NCBI GenBank assembly: GCA_958437935.1
Contig: CAUBPS010000006.1
Coordinates: forward strand, 1 to 64,000
DNA: 64,000 bases
DNA from: an uncultured Collinsella sp.
GTDB taxonomy: Bacteria; Actinomycetota; Coriobacteriia; Coriobacteriales; Coriobacteriaceae
Direction of reading: 5' to 3'
Below the pieces are notes generated by a model. It did not search any database and was not told where the DNA came from. It was given only the letters and a program-made list of their open reading frames with translations. Numbering within the stretch: position 1 is the first letter of the stretch; the number at the start of each line of letters is the position of its first letter. Below, one piece after another: positions 34,387 through 42,963 of this stretch. The position numbers and the translations under genes are program-made.

Positions 34387-34420
34387 ACGTTTCTGCAAAG
34401 GAAAGGGACGCTTTTGCAAA
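34387..34420. promoter_or_regulatory. direct repeat, possible AraC-family operator
   Basis: ACGTTTCTGCAAA (34387-34399) and ACGCTTTTGCAAA (34408-34420) are direct repeats 21 bases apart, two helical turns, the geometry AraC proteins use. The second copy overlaps the regulator's own start codon, so autoregulation is plausible. Confidence 0.4.
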
Positions 34421-35418
34421 TACGGCGGGCAGCGACCGACATAACCGAGCTCTACGCACCGCAGTTTGAGCAGTTTGGCCTGGAGCTTACCGGCAAGGGC
34501 GCCGTCTTTACCGGCGAGGTGGCAAACGATCGGGCGCACGGACGCGCATGGATCATGCCTCTCTCCCCCGCCTGCATCGTTATGGAGCATTTCATTACCC
34601 CGATGCACGATATGTACCTGGCCGAATACACACCCGAACCGTACGCGTGCGTGAGCGAGGTCAGCGCGCCCACGCTCATATGCATGCCCAAGGCTGGCAT
34701 AACGCCTGCGAACCTTAAGCCACTGCGCGGGCCGTGGCCGAACAGCGCGGTGTGCAGCTTTATCCAAGATAGCTGCGGTGAGGAGCTAAGTCCGCTGTTT
34801 GCAGGGCAGCTTTATCACTCGCGCTCGGTGCTCTTTTTGCCTGGATTTTTTGACGAACTGGAGCACCGCTATCCCACCGAGTTCGCGGGAATCTTCGAGG
34901 CGTTTGCCGAGCCATGGCACGAGGAGGCGACGTCTGCCATCTGCCACACGCTGCGCCGGATTAACGAGGAACGCGCCCGCACCGTAGGCGGACACGTCTA
35001 TATGCAAGGCATCGTGGAGACCATGGTCGCAGAGCTCGCCTGTTCGCGCGCGGCCCACAAGCAGGCGCGGCAGGCGGCAGACACACGTGTCAGCATAACC
35101 ATTGCCGAAGAAGCAACGGCAATGATTGAGCGCACGCTCGACAAAGGCAGACGCGTGGGTATCAACGAGGTGGCCGCGAGGCTCTACACAAGCCGCTCCA
35201 AACTATGCGCCACCTTTAAGGCCCAAACTGGCGAGTCCCTGGGCGCCTACATTCGCAGACGCCGTATGGAGCGAGCACAGGATCTTTTGGCCGATAGCGC
35301 GCTCACGATAGCGCAGGTGGCAGAGCGTCTAGGCTACCCTCAGCAAGCCGCCTTCGCCCAAGCCTTCAAACAATACACCGGCACCACCCCCACCACCTGG
35401 CGTTCCCAACACCAGTAA
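34414..35418 (+). CDS. AraC-family transcriptional regulator
   Basis: 334 residues. An N-terminal sensing domain of unknown ligand (about 1-225) is followed by a double helix-turn-helix AraC domain (about 235-332: INEVAARLYTSRSKLCATFKAQTGESLGAYIRRRRM and LTIAQVAERLGYPQQAAFAQAFKQYTGTTPTTWR). It is divergent from the ABC pair and probably controls it, as YbtA does ybtPQ. The start codon is TTG, with AAAGGGA at a suitable distance. An iron-siderophore complex is one possible ligand. Confidence 0.85.
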   Translation: MQIRRAATDITELYAPQFEQFGLELTGKGAVFTGEVANDRAHGRAWIMPLSPACIVMEHFITPMHDMYLAEYTPEPYACVSEVSAPTLICMPKAGITPANLKPLRGPWPNSAVCSFIQDSCGEELSPLFAGQLYHSRSVLFLPGFFDELEHRYPTEFAGIFEAFAEPWHEEATSAICHTLRRINEERARTVGGHVYMQGIVETMVAELACSRAAHKQARQAADTRVSITIAEEATAMIERTLDKGRRVGINEVAARLYTSRSKLCATFKAQTGESLGAYIRRRRMERAQDLLADSALTIAQVAERLGYPQQAAFAQAFKQYTGTTPTTWRSQHQ

Positions 35419-35472
35419 GAAGCCAGCAAAGGGACAGACCAATGAGCTCCACATGCAGAGAAGGTCACCTGC

Positions 35473-35505
35473 AATGTGACAAAGGGACTGTCCCTTTGTC
35501 ACATT
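35473..35505. repeat. perfect 15-bp-arm palindrome, CAAAGGGAC family
   Basis: AATGTGACAAAGGGA and its exact complement TCCCTTTGTCACATT are separated by CTG. It lies between araC and gatB. Related copies are at 30681, 39524, 50764, 51728, 53294 and 53347. Confidence 0.8.
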
Positions 35506-35511
35506 CACAAA

Positions 35512-35538
35512 AATGGGCGCGCCAACGGCGCGCCCATT
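35512..35538. terminator. GC-rich palindromic hairpin
   Basis: AATGGGCGCGCC/GGCGCGCCCATT with a 3-base loop. On the minus strand it is followed by TTTTTG, so it can terminate transcripts from gatCAB after the structured element; it may also serve araC. Confidence 0.65.
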
Positions 35539-35585
35539 CACTCTATTCCATTCAGCCCACCTGACCCGAACGGCCGAGTCGTCAC

Positions 35586-35721
35586 GGAACCGAGGGACCG
35601 GGCGCAGGGCCTTGCCTCTCAATGAGTTCCGCACGAACAGGAGGCGCCAGTGGCGCCTCCGTCGTGAGTCAGGACTGTCCGAAATTGAGAGGCAAGGCCC
35701 TGCGCCCGGCCCCTCGGTTCC
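35586..35721 (-). repeat. structured 3'-UTR element, copy B
   Basis: Arms of 38 bp (35586-35623 and 35684-35721) with one mismatch flank a 60-base centre. Read on the minus strand the centre is TCGGACAGTCCTGACTC, a hairpin GGAGGCGCC/GGCGCCTCC, then TTCGTGCGGAACTC, the same core as copy A at 14235-14368. The flanking arms are unrelated in sequence between the copies. It begins 3 bases after the gatB stop codon in the sense direction. Confidence 0.75.
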
Positions 35722-35724
35722 CGC

Positions 35725-37401
35725 TTACGAGAGCGACGTTCTCAGCAACTCGTTGAAGAGCTTCGGGTTGCCCTTGCCGCGGCTCGCCTTCATGCACTGG
35801 CCCACCAAAAAGCCGATGACCTTCTGGTTGCCGTCACGATACTGCTGCGCCTGATCGGCACAGTTTGCCAGCACCTCGTCCACGATCGGCTGCAACGCGC
35901 CGGCATCGCTCACCTGACGCATACCACGCTCGTCGACGATCTTGTTGGGGTCGTCGCCGGTCTGGGCCATGGCCTCAAAGACCTCGTGCGCCTGGTTGGA
36001 GCTGATGGCATCGGTCGCCAGCAGCTTGGCAAGGGCTGCCACCTGAGCCGGCGCGATGCCGGACTCGGCCAGCGACACGCCCGCGCCCTTAAGGTAGGCG
36101 ATCATCTCGTTCACCAGCAAGTTTGCGACCGTCTGGGCCTCCTTACCGGCCATACCGGCAGCGGCAGCCTCAAAGAACTCGGCAAACTCCGGGTCGCCGG
36201 CAATCTGCTCGGCGTCGGCCGCCTTAATGCCAAAGTCGGCCTCAAAACGGGCGCGCTTGGCATCGGGCAGCTCGGGGATCTCGCCACGGCAGCGGTCGAT
36301 GAACTCGTCGTCCAGATCGAACGGCGCCAGGTCGGGGTCGGGGAACAGGCGATAGTCGTCGGCCGTCTCCTTCACACGCATGACCACGGTGCGCTTGCGA
36401 CTGGGCTCCCAGTGGCGGGTCTCCTGATAGATGATGCCGCCCTCCTCGAGCACCTCGGCCTGGCGGCAGATCTCGTAGGCAAGGCCGTCGTGCAGGCTCT
36501 TGAACGAGTTGAGGTTCTTAAGCTCGGTCTTGGTGCCCAGCTTGGTCTCGCCGCGGCGGCGCAGCGACACGTTACCGTCGCAGCGCATGGAACCCTTCTC
36601 CATGGAGCAGTCCGAAATGCCCAGCGTCACAAAGATGCGACGGAGCTTCTCCATAAACAGACGTGCTTCCTCGGGCGTACGCAGATCGGGCTCAGTCACG
36701 AGCTCAATCAAAGGCGTGCCGCAGCGGTTGTAGTCGACGAGCGACTCGGCCGCGGCGGTAATGCGGCCCTCGGCGCCGCCCACGTGGACCATCTTGGCGG
36801 CGTCCTCCTCCATGTGGATGCGCAGGATGCGGATGGGCACCGTGTAGGAACCGTCCTCGCGGCGCTCGGGCATCTGCAGGCTGGACGCGTCATAGCTGGC
36901 CAGGTGGCCGGCGCGCTGATTGCCTTCGCGCATGGTCGACGTCATGGACGTGGACAGGCCCTCGGCGTTGGCCGAGGCGCTCGCCAGGCTCTGGGCCTCG
37001 GCCTCGCCAAATGCGCAGTCGGGGCGCTCGGCGGCACCGCGACCGGTCACGTCCAGGTCCAGGTGACCGTACATGGCAAAGGCGACCGGACCCTGCGTGG
37101 TCTGGAAGTTCTTGGCCATATCGGGATAGAAGTAGTGCTTGCGGTAGAACATCGAGTGGCGCTGAATCTCGCAGTTGGTGGCGAGACCGGCCTTGACGAT
37201 GCTCTCGATGGCGCGCTTGTTGGGCACCGGCAGGGCGCCGGGCAGGCCCAGACACACCGGGCACACGTTGGCGTTGGGCTCGTCATCGTGGCTGAGCTTG
37301 CAGTTGCAGAACATCTTGGTATCGAGTGCGGTGAGCTCGGTATGGATCTCCAGGCCAATCACGGCCTCCCAATCCTGCAGGACCTCGGAAAGCTCCTTCA
37401 T
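35725..37401 (-). CDS. gatB: aspartyl/glutamyl-tRNA amidotransferase subunit B
   Basis: Kinase/transamidation subunit that turns Glu-tRNA(Gln) or Asp-tRNA(Asn) into the amide form. 558 residues, slightly longer than many GatB proteins. Markers: WEAVIGLEIHTELTALDTKMFCNC with zinc cysteines and NVCPVCLGLPGALPVPN, then YFYPDMAKNFQTTQ and the YqeY-like tail (about 400-555). Its ATG overlaps the gatA stop by one base. The element directly after its stop codon is copy B of the structured repeat. Confidence 0.97.
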   Translation of the reverse strand: MKELSEVLQDWEAVIGLEIHTELTALDTKMFCNCKLSHDDEPNANVCPVCLGLPGALPVPNKRAIESIVKAGLATNCEIQRHSMFYRKHYFYPDMAKNFQTTQGPVAFAMYGHLDLDVTGRGAAERPDCAFGEAEAQSLASASANAEGLSTSMTSTMREGNQRAGHLASYDASSLQMPERREDGSYTVPIRILRIHMEEDAAKMVHVGGAEGRITAAAESLVDYNRCGTPLIELVTEPDLRTPEEARLFMEKLRRIFVTLGISDCSMEKGSMRCDGNVSLRRRGETKLGTKTELKNLNSFKSLHDGLAYEICRQAEVLEEGGIIYQETRHWEPSRKRTVVMRVKETADDYRLFPDPDLAPFDLDDEFIDRCRGEIPELPDAKRARFEADFGIKAADAEQIAGDPEFAEFFEAAAAGMAGKEAQTVANLLVNEMIAYLKGAGVSLAESGIAPAQVAALAKLLATDAISSNQAHEVFEAMAQTGDDPNKIVDERGMRQVSDAGALQPIVDEVLANCADQAQQYRDGNQKVIGFLVGQCMKASRGKGNPKLFNELLRTSLS

Positions 37402-38915
37402 TACAGCTCGCCTCCCTTCCCGGCAAAATCGGGCGCGACGGAAAGCGCGGGCGCACCCGTGGCGGCATCGGCAAAGCCGCGCTCCATGGCGCGGGCAAAC
37501 GTGAGCAGCTGACGGTCCTTAAAGGCCGGACCAACCAGCTGGGCAGAAACGGGCAGCTGAGTGTCCTCGCCCAGGCCCAGCGGCACCGAGATACCGCCGT
37601 TGCCGCAAATGTTGAGCGAAATGGTGTACAGGTCGGAGAGGTACATCTGCGTGGGGTCACTGATCTCGCCAAACTTAAAGGCCGTGCGCGGCGAGGCGGG
37701 CATGAGGATGGTGTCCACCTTGGCATACGCGGCGTCGTAGTCCTGCGTGATGAGCGTACGGGCCTTTTGCGCAGCGTAGTAGTACTTGTCGTACACGCCC
37801 GAGCTCAGCAGGTAGGCGCCGAGCATCTGACGGCGCTTGGCCTCGGCGCCAAAGCCGTGGGCGCGCGAAAGCGAGCTCTGGTCGGACAGGTTGGCGCAGC
37901 CCTCCTCCTGATAGCCGTAGCGAATGCCGTCGAAGCGGGCCAGGTTGGAGAACGCCTCGGCCGGGCCGATGACGTAGTAGGCGGCGATGGCGGCGTCCAG
38001 GTGCGGCAGGTCGACCTCGACCAGCTCGGTGCCCTGGTTCTGCAGCTCCTGGGCGGCGCGCTGAACAGCGGCCTTGACCTCGGGCGTCAGGCCCTCGGCC
38101 TCCATAAACGCGGGGATAATGCCCACGCGCTTACCCTCGATGCTGTCGTTGAGGTGCTCGGTAAAGTCGACGGCACAGTCCTGGCTGGTGCAGTCGTACG
38201 GATCGTGGCCCGCACCGGTAAGCGCGTTCATGGCCAGCGCGACATCCTCGACCGTGCGGCCAAAGGGGCCCACCTGGTCAAGCGACGAGCCAAAGGCAAC
38301 CACGCCGTAACGGCTCACGGCGCCATACGTGGGCTTAAAGCCCACCACGCCGCAGAGCGCCGCCGGTTGGCGAATAGAGCCGCCGGTGTCCGAGCCCAGC
38401 GAGAGCGCGACCTCGCCCGCGGCGACGGCGGCAGCGGAGCCGCCCGAAGAGCCGCCGGGCACGCGCTCGGTATCCCAAGGGTTGTTGGTGCGGTGGAAGG
38501 CCGAACTCTCGGTGGAGCTGCCAAAGGCAAACTCGTCCATGTTGGCCTTGCCCATGGGCAGGCAGCCGGCATCGAGCATGCGCTGGACGCAGGTGGCGGT
38601 GTAGACGCTCTGGTAGTCCCCGAGCATGCGGGAGGCGCAGGTGGTGCGCGTGCCCACGAGGTTCATGTTGTCCTTAATGGCCAGCGGCACGCCCGCAAGC
38701 GGGGGCAGCGGCTTGCCTGCGGCACGGTCAGCATCCACGCGCGCAGCGGCCTCGAGCGCAAGCTCGGGCGCCACCTGCAGGAATGCCTGGACCCCGCCCT
38801 CGCGCGCCTCGATGGCGGCAAGGGAGGCCTGGGCCACCTCGGTAGCGGTAAAGTCGCCGGCGGCAACGCCCGCGGCGATCTGGGCGGCGGTAAGGGAATC
38901 GAAGCTTAGCGCCAT
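37401..38915 (-). CDS. gatA: aspartyl/glutamyl-tRNA amidotransferase subunit A
   Basis: Amidase-signature subunit that releases ammonia from glutamine. 504 residues. The Ser-cisSer-Lys triad is seen in AIKDNMN (Lys) and PGGSSGGSAAAVAAGEVALSLGSDTGGSIRQPA. Full length. Coupled to gatC and gatB by one-base stop/start overlaps, so the three subunits are made in equal amounts. Confidence 0.97.
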   Translation of the reverse strand: MALSFDSLTAAQIAAGVAAGDFTATEVAQASLAAIEAREGGVQAFLQVAPELALEAAARVDADRAAGKPLPPLAGVPLAIKDNMNLVGTRTTCASRMLGDYQSVYTATCVQRMLDAGCLPMGKANMDEFAFGSSTESSAFHRTNNPWDTERVPGGSSGGSAAAVAAGEVALSLGSDTGGSIRQPAALCGVVGFKPTYGAVSRYGVVAFGSSLDQVGPFGRTVEDVALAMNALTGAGHDPYDCTSQDCAVDFTEHLNDSIEGKRVGIIPAFMEAEGLTPEVKAAVQRAAQELQNQGTELVEVDLPHLDAAIAAYYVIGPAEAFSNLARFDGIRYGYQEEGCANLSDQSSLSRAHGFGAEAKRRQMLGAYLLSSGVYDKYYYAAQKARTLITQDYDAAYAKVDTILMPASPRTAFKFGEISDPTQMYLSDLYTISLNICGNGGISVPLGLGEDTQLPVSAQLVGPAFKDRQLLTFARAMERGFADAATGAPALSVAPDFAGKGGEL

Positions 38916-39226
38916 TACTCGCTCTCCCCCTCTCCCAAAATGGACGGCACGCGGAAGTAGCGGTCGCGCGCGCTGCCGGCGTTTTCCAGCGCAACGTCGA
39001 GCGGCAGGTCGCGCTCGGGCTCGCGCAGGTCATCGCCCATCACGTTGGACAGGCTTCCGATAGGATGGAACGTGGGCTCCACGTCGGGCAAGTCATATTG
39101 CAAGACGGGCTCGAGCATCTGGACGGCGTCGTTCATGTAGGACGTCATCTGGACGAGCTCGTCATCGGTCAGTGCGATCTTTGCGTACTCGGCGATGCCG
39201 CGCACGTCTTTCTCGCTGAGTGCCAT
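38915..39226 (-). CDS. gatC: aspartyl/glutamyl-tRNA amidotransferase subunit C
   Basis: 103-residue linker subunit that wraps around GatA and GatB. MALSEKDVRGIAEYAKIALTDDELVQMTSYMNDAVQMLEPVLQYD is the standard start; the middle contains NVMGDDLREPERDLP. The ATG at 39226 is chosen for AAGGGAG 7 bases upstream. First gene of the gatCAB operon. Confidence 0.95.
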   Translation of the reverse strand: MALSEKDVRGIAEYAKIALTDDELVQMTSYMNDAVQMLEPVLQYDLPDVEPTFHPIGSLSNVMGDDLREPERDLPLDVALENAGSARDRYFRVPSILGEGESE

Positions 39227-39452
39227 AGGCGCTCCCTTCCGCATAGCAGTTAAACCGCTCTAGTATACAAGGCAACGCCGCTTGGAGCAGGTGCTTTACC
39301 CAAATGCAGCGAAAACGTAACGAGGGCGGCGGTTGGCAGGCGGCGGGCCGGCCGTTCTGCAACGAAACCGCACCGTCCATAGCGAAAACCGTCCCGCCCA
39401 CAGCGAAGACCGTCTCGACCACAACGAAAACCGTCCCGCCCGAAACGAAAAG

Positions 39453-39509
39453 CATCACAACATTCGACGCTTTTCGCCAAAATCGAGATTTTCATCGAAT
39501 GTTGTGATG
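39453..39509. repeat. 57-bp palindromic element, family 1, copy a
   Basis: CATCACAACATTCGA and TCGAATGTTGTGATG at the two ends, with an AT-rich centre that also partly pairs. Other copies of exactly 57 bp are at 51781, 55887 and 57129. The surrounding run of AAAACCGTCCCGCC-like repeats (39370-39440) is a short degenerate tandem. Confidence 0.85.
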
Positions 39510-39523
39510 GTTTGGAAGTCCCG

Positions 39524-39558
39524 ACCACCGCAAAGGCGCCTGTCCCCATTGTGGTGGT
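39524..39558. repeat. CCACCACAAAGG palindrome family copy
   Basis: ACCACCGCAAAGG and CCATTGTGGTGGT around GCGCCTGTC. It lies 14 bases after the neighbouring 57-bp element. Confidence 0.65.
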
Positions 39559-39571
39559 TCTGGAGAATGTC

Positions 39572-40510
39572 TTATGCCGAGGCTTTGGCCTTGCGGCGCT
39601 TGCGGACCGCGTGGATCACGATGTCCAGCAGCAACAGCGCAATGGCTATGACCACGATGAGCACGGCAAACTCGCGCTTACCCCAGTGGCGGCCGGCCAG
39701 CGACTTTTGCTTGTCGACGTCCTTCTTGCTGTACTTGGTGCGCACGCAATGCACCAGCAGGCGATGGTCGTTCACGCCGTAGGGCGTGCAGGTGACGAGC
39801 GTCACCTTGTCGGCGCCGGGCTCGATAGTCAGTGACTCCATCTCCTCGGGCAGCACCACCTCGGAGTCCACCATCTTGTAGGCGAGCGTCTTGTTCATGG
39901 TGTGCAGCAGCACCAGGTCGCCCGGCTCCAGCGAGTGGATGTCGTCGAACATGCTCAGGTTGCGCATGCCCGAGTGCGCGGTGAGCACGCAATGCGTCGA
40001 GGTGCCGCCCACCGGCAGGCTCGTGCCCTCCAGATGGCCGACACCCGCCATAAGGACCTCCTCGCTCGTGCCGTGGTAGATGGGCATGCTCACGTCGATG
40101 GAGGGGATCTCGACCCAGCTCATCATGGGGTCGCGGTCAAAGATGAGCTGCTGGGCGTAGGGCTCGATCTGGTCGGCGGGGAGCTCGGTGGCCTCGCCCG
40201 CCAGCTGCTCGTTATAGGAGCGCGCCTGCAGCAAGATGCGCTCGCGCTCCTCGGCAGACAGCGCTTCCACGGTGCTGGACACGGTGCTGATCTGGTTGAA
40301 CACGCCCGAGGCCTCGAGCCGGTCCAAGATCCACGGCCAGGTCATAAGGCCCACGCCAATAAGGATGATGACGATGGTGATGAGCCGATCGGCCCAGCGC
40401 GGCAGTCGCTTGCGACGGCGCTTGGGCTTTGGTTGAGGTTTGGGCTGAGGGCTTGAGCCACCGTTGGCCGCGGCGTTATTGCTCTTCATATGTTTGGCGC
40501 CCTGCACCAT
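39572..40510 (-). CDS. class C (pilin-polymerising) sortase
   Basis: 312 residues. A cytoplasmic Pro/Lys-rich N-terminus, a membrane span (about 42-60), an extracellular catalytic domain and a second C-terminal membrane span (about 280-300) define class C. Catalytic residues: His179 in LTAHSG, Cys241 in TLVTCTPYG and Arg250 in NDHRLLV. A lid-like DRDPM segment occurs at about 125-129. It would link the LPXTG pilins encoded at 43513-50308, although it is not in their operon: a terminator and two toxin-antitoxin-like modules intervene. GAGGAG precedes the ATG. Confidence 0.93.
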   Translation of the reverse strand: MVQGAKHMKSNNAAANGGSSPQPKPQPKPKRRRKRLPRWADRLITIVIILIGVGLMTWPWILDRLEASGVFNQISTVSSTVEALSAEERERILLQARSYNEQLAGEATELPADQIEPYAQQLIFDRDPMMSWVEIPSIDVSMPIYHGTSEEVLMAGVGHLEGTSLPVGGTSTHCVLTAHSGMRNLSMFDDIHSLEPGDLVLLHTMNKTLAYKMVDSEVVLPEEMESLTIEPGADKVTLVTCTPYGVNDHRLLVHCVRTKYSKKDVDKQKSLAGRHWGKREFAVLIVVIAIALLLLDIVIHAVRKRRKAKASA

Positions 40511-40621
40511 CGCCGGTCACTCCTCTACAACTCAAGTTGTCTAAACAAATAATAGCCGATTAGCGAGCTTCCGCGCCGGACAACGCCGCTAGACTGCACC
40601 GTCCGGGCCACGTAACCCCAC

Positions 40622-41395
40622 TCAACCAATCAAGCCATATGTTGCTTTCATCGTCTCGAGCAACTGCACCATCGTTACCCCCGCAACCCCGATCTGTTTC
40701 AGATTGACGTCGCCCACCTCGCAATCTTTAACAAACGCAAGCATATCGTCCTTCAGCTCTCCGCCCAGGTCGACACCTTCCGACTCGCCAAGCAGCTGAG
40801 CAAGCCTCAGCGCATCGCGTTTATGCTTTTTTACCTTCCTCGAATCAACGTTCTCCCCCGCTTCCCTTCTAGCTTTTAGGTCGAGATACGCCTTCGCTTT
40901 GAACGGGACAATGTATTCCGTACCCAGGACCGAAACGCCGTCTACGGTCCGAATTCCCTGAAGGAACAAGTTGTAGTAAGCATCGTCCAACAAAATTGCC
41001 GAAAGACTGCTTATGTTTTCATCAACGTGAATTGGCGCCACATCAATCCCCTCACGACCCTTTAGAAAGTCAGGGCACTTCGCGAAAAGTTCGATCATAT
41101 GGGGGTAACCCGGCCTCTTAGGCTCTGTAAACCGATAAAAACATGAGCCTTTGCCTTCGCCCCAGCCGCAGCGGTAGCCGCCATCACGCACCAAAGTCCA
41201 TATAGCTTCTGCCGTCTGAGGCAACCGGTCGTCGGCGACAATTACAACATCAAAATCGTGAGTCATCCTAAACGGAAGTCCCGCCTCCGCGAGCAAAATG
41301 TCGCATGCCGTGCCGCCGATAAGGGCATACGATCCTGCAGCTTCTTGCATATGCTGCTGAAATTCTTGGAGACCTTCTACAGCGCTTCTTGCCAT
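40622..41395 (-). CDS. nucleotidyltransferase-like toxin (AbiEii-like)
   Basis: 257 residues. IGGTACDILLAEAGLPFRMTHDFDVVI contains the GG(T/S)...DxD signature of the nucleotidyltransferase superfamily as in AbiEii/AbiGii. A later block FKAKAYLDLKARREAG is typical of this group. It would transfer nucleotides to a tRNA or protein target, stopping growth. Its start lies 19 bases inside the end of the upstream regulator gene, so the two are tightly coupled. Together they resemble a type IV toxin-antitoxin or abortive-infection pair. Confidence 0.75.
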   Translation of the reverse strand: MARSAVEGLQEFQQHMQEAAGSYALIGGTACDILLAEAGLPFRMTHDFDVVIVADDRLPQTAEAIWTLVRDGGYRCGWGEGKGSCFYRFTEPKRPGYPHMIELFAKCPDFLKGREGIDVAPIHVDENISSLSAILLDDAYYNLFLQGIRTVDGVSVLGTEYIVPFKAKAYLDLKARREAGENVDSRKVKKHKRDALRLAQLLGESEGVDLGGELKDDMLAFVKDCEVGDVNLKQIGVAGVTMVQLLETMKATYGLIG

Positions 41396-42345
41396 GGATA
41401 TTCCTTTCCAAACATGCGATCGACTTCGAGCTGAATTCGCTCATCGTCGATTGCCGCCAAAGATAGCGCAAGCGAAATGTTGTCGACACGAGAGGAGTCG
41501 GCAAACACGGGTGCATAGCGCCACACTTGGATCATCGCCGTCTCGTTATCCGGCAACTCCCCGTCTGCGACTTCGAGGTCGCTCAGTTGACGCCATGTAC
41601 TTCTTAAGACGGCCTTTTGTTCCATGCCCGGCGCAGCGAGCATGGAACGCGCAGCGAGAGCCGTCTCCCCGGCGTCAACAAGATAGTCGATCTGCGGCGT
41701 CTTCCTTACAAAAAAGACCTTCGAGACAGGCGAGGAGAGCTCTGCCATGTGCTCGCTGAGCAGAAGATCAACGGCAACAGGGAACACGACGACACGTCGC
41801 TCGCGACGCTCGCGCCTCGCGAGCCCCCTGTCAACAAGCTCGGTTATGGCCTCACTCGCGCGGCTTGCCGAAATCCCAAGCGCACGACAAAGGTCATAGG
41901 GACGATACGGCTCCTGGGCTGCTCCCCAGATTGCGGCAGCCTGTGCGTTGGGTGACATCTTGGTCGCGTGATTGCGAAACCAGGCACCGCCCCTCTCCGT
42001 GCAAGCTGTGCCCATAAATGGAAGAAAAGCCTGTCTACCGGGGCAGACAAAGGGAATCCCTTGTGCGACCAATGCTTTGCGCTGACGTGCATCGGCATCA
42101 GGAAACGAAACGACAACAGGAGTCTCCGCACGCAAGGCTAGCTGGCTATAGACTCTCTTGGCCTCGGGAAGCCCGACGCCAGTAGGCAAACTTGCAAGCA
42201 AAAACGAAAAACCGTTTGTGTCAACAGCGCGGACCTCAATCGCCCGCAGATGCAGCGGCAAACGTGCGGATCCAGGCCAAGTTTTGGTCTTGGCGGAGAG
42301 GCCTAGTGCTTCTTGTAGGTAGATTAGCGCTTCGTTCATTTCCAT
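41377..42345 (-). CDS. AbiEi-like antitoxin/regulator with winged helix
   Basis: About 322 residues from ATG 42345 (the next ATG, 42339, is an alternative; neither has a strong ribosome site). A central winged helix-turn-helix (RPYDLCRALGISASRASEAITELVDRGLARRE) is followed by a C-terminal domain reading like those of transcriptional partners of AbiEii toxins. It probably neutralises the nucleotidyltransferase and represses the shared promoter, where a 20-bp palindrome overlaps the -10. The N-terminal half is not recognised. Confidence 0.7.
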   Translation of the reverse strand: MEMNEALIYLQEALGLSAKTKTWPGSARLPLHLRAIEVRAVDTNGFSFLLASLPTGVGLPEAKRVYSQLALRAETPVVVSFPDADARQRKALVAQGIPFVCPGRQAFLPFMGTACTERGGAWFRNHATKMSPNAQAAAIWGAAQEPYRPYDLCRALGISASRASEAITELVDRGLARRERRERRVVVFPVAVDLLLSEHMAELSSPVSKVFFVRKTPQIDYLVDAGETALAARSMLAAPGMEQKAVLRSTWRQLSDLEVADGELPDNETAMIQVWRYAPVFADSSRVDNISLALSLAAIDDERIQLEVDRMFGKEYPWQEAL

Positions 42346-42357
42346 CGTTTTCGTTTG

Positions 42358-42381
42358 ATTCCAGTTTAAATTGGAATTATA
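42358..42381 (-). promoter_or_regulatory. promoter and operator of the AbiE-like module
   Basis: ATTCCAGTTTAAATTGGAAT (42358-42377) is a palindrome with one mismatched pair. It overlaps TATAAT (42381-42376 on the minus strand). This predicts autorepression by the winged-helix partner. Confidence 0.6.
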
Positions 42382-42482
42382 CATAATTTTCGGAATTGAC
42401 GAGATTCCTTTCGCGCATAAGTCCATATTTGCATTTTCAGAATATCCCGAATCGGCGGGGCGATTCGGGATACAATGTCAAT

Positions 42483-42578
42483 AGAAAACGACGCATCCCG
42501 CGTAAGTGTACGAGAGCGCGGGCGACCAGTTTCCGACGTTGTTAAATGCCCGGGCTCCGAACCCCGGGCATTCTTATT
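42483..42578 (+). ncRNA. candidate antisense RNA (type I antitoxin), copy 1
   Basis: A TACAAT hexamer (42471-42476) preceded by the palindrome TCCCGAATCG/CGATTCGGGA would start a ~95-nt transcript that folds a CCCGCG/CGCGGG hairpin and ends at a hairpin followed by TTCTTATTT. Its 3' end overlaps the 3' end of the peptide mRNA on the other strand. In copy 2 the ATG present here is lost while the stems are kept, so it is not a coding gene. No consensus -35 is seen. Confidence 0.45.
42545..42572. terminator. bidirectional terminator, copy 1
   Basis: AATGCCCGGG/CCCGGGCATT, 10-bp perfect arms, between convergent units; T-rich on the plus side, ATTTAAC on the minus side. Confidence 0.8.
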
Positions 42579-42726
42579 TGCGCTTGTTGCGGCGCAAATG
42601 CCTTCTACCGTCCGCACCGCGCGTGCGCCTACGGACCTTAAACCGAACTTCATACGAGTCAAGAAACGCGATGACGAACGTGCCCACCGCCGCGAGGGCG
42701 GCGAGCGCGTTAAGGAATTTCAGCAT
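42574..42726 (-). CDS. 50-residue membrane peptide, candidate type I toxin, copy 1
   Basis: One hydrophobic helix (LNALAALAAVGTFVIAFL, about 5-22) followed by a very basic tail (KVRRRTRGADGRRHLRRNKR). The ATG has a near-perfect ribosome binding site, GGAGGTCACCAT. Size, membrane helix, charged tail and a convergent short RNA at its 3' end match the plan of type I toxins such as TxpA or BsrG, although the sequence itself is not recognised. The stop codon abuts the bidirectional terminator. Confidence 0.7.
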   Translation of the reverse strand: MLKFLNALAALAAVGTFVIAFLDSYEVRFKVRRRTRGADGRRHLRRNKRK

Positions 42727-42963
42727 ATGGTGACCTCCGATCGAGTCATCGGCCGCCCGCGCACGGGATGCGTCGCAAAGCCATTTTACTGCGAGCGTAT
42801 GCACCCACAGCTGGCATACGCAATAATTGCAAACATCTGTTCGATAGTTACACACACGGTTCCTCGTCCAGCGGAGCCTGGCCGCATTGTCCGCGTTTGC
42901 CCGACGTGTTTGCGTTTTCAAAATGTCCCGAATCGGCGGGGTGATTCGGGATACAATAGCTAC

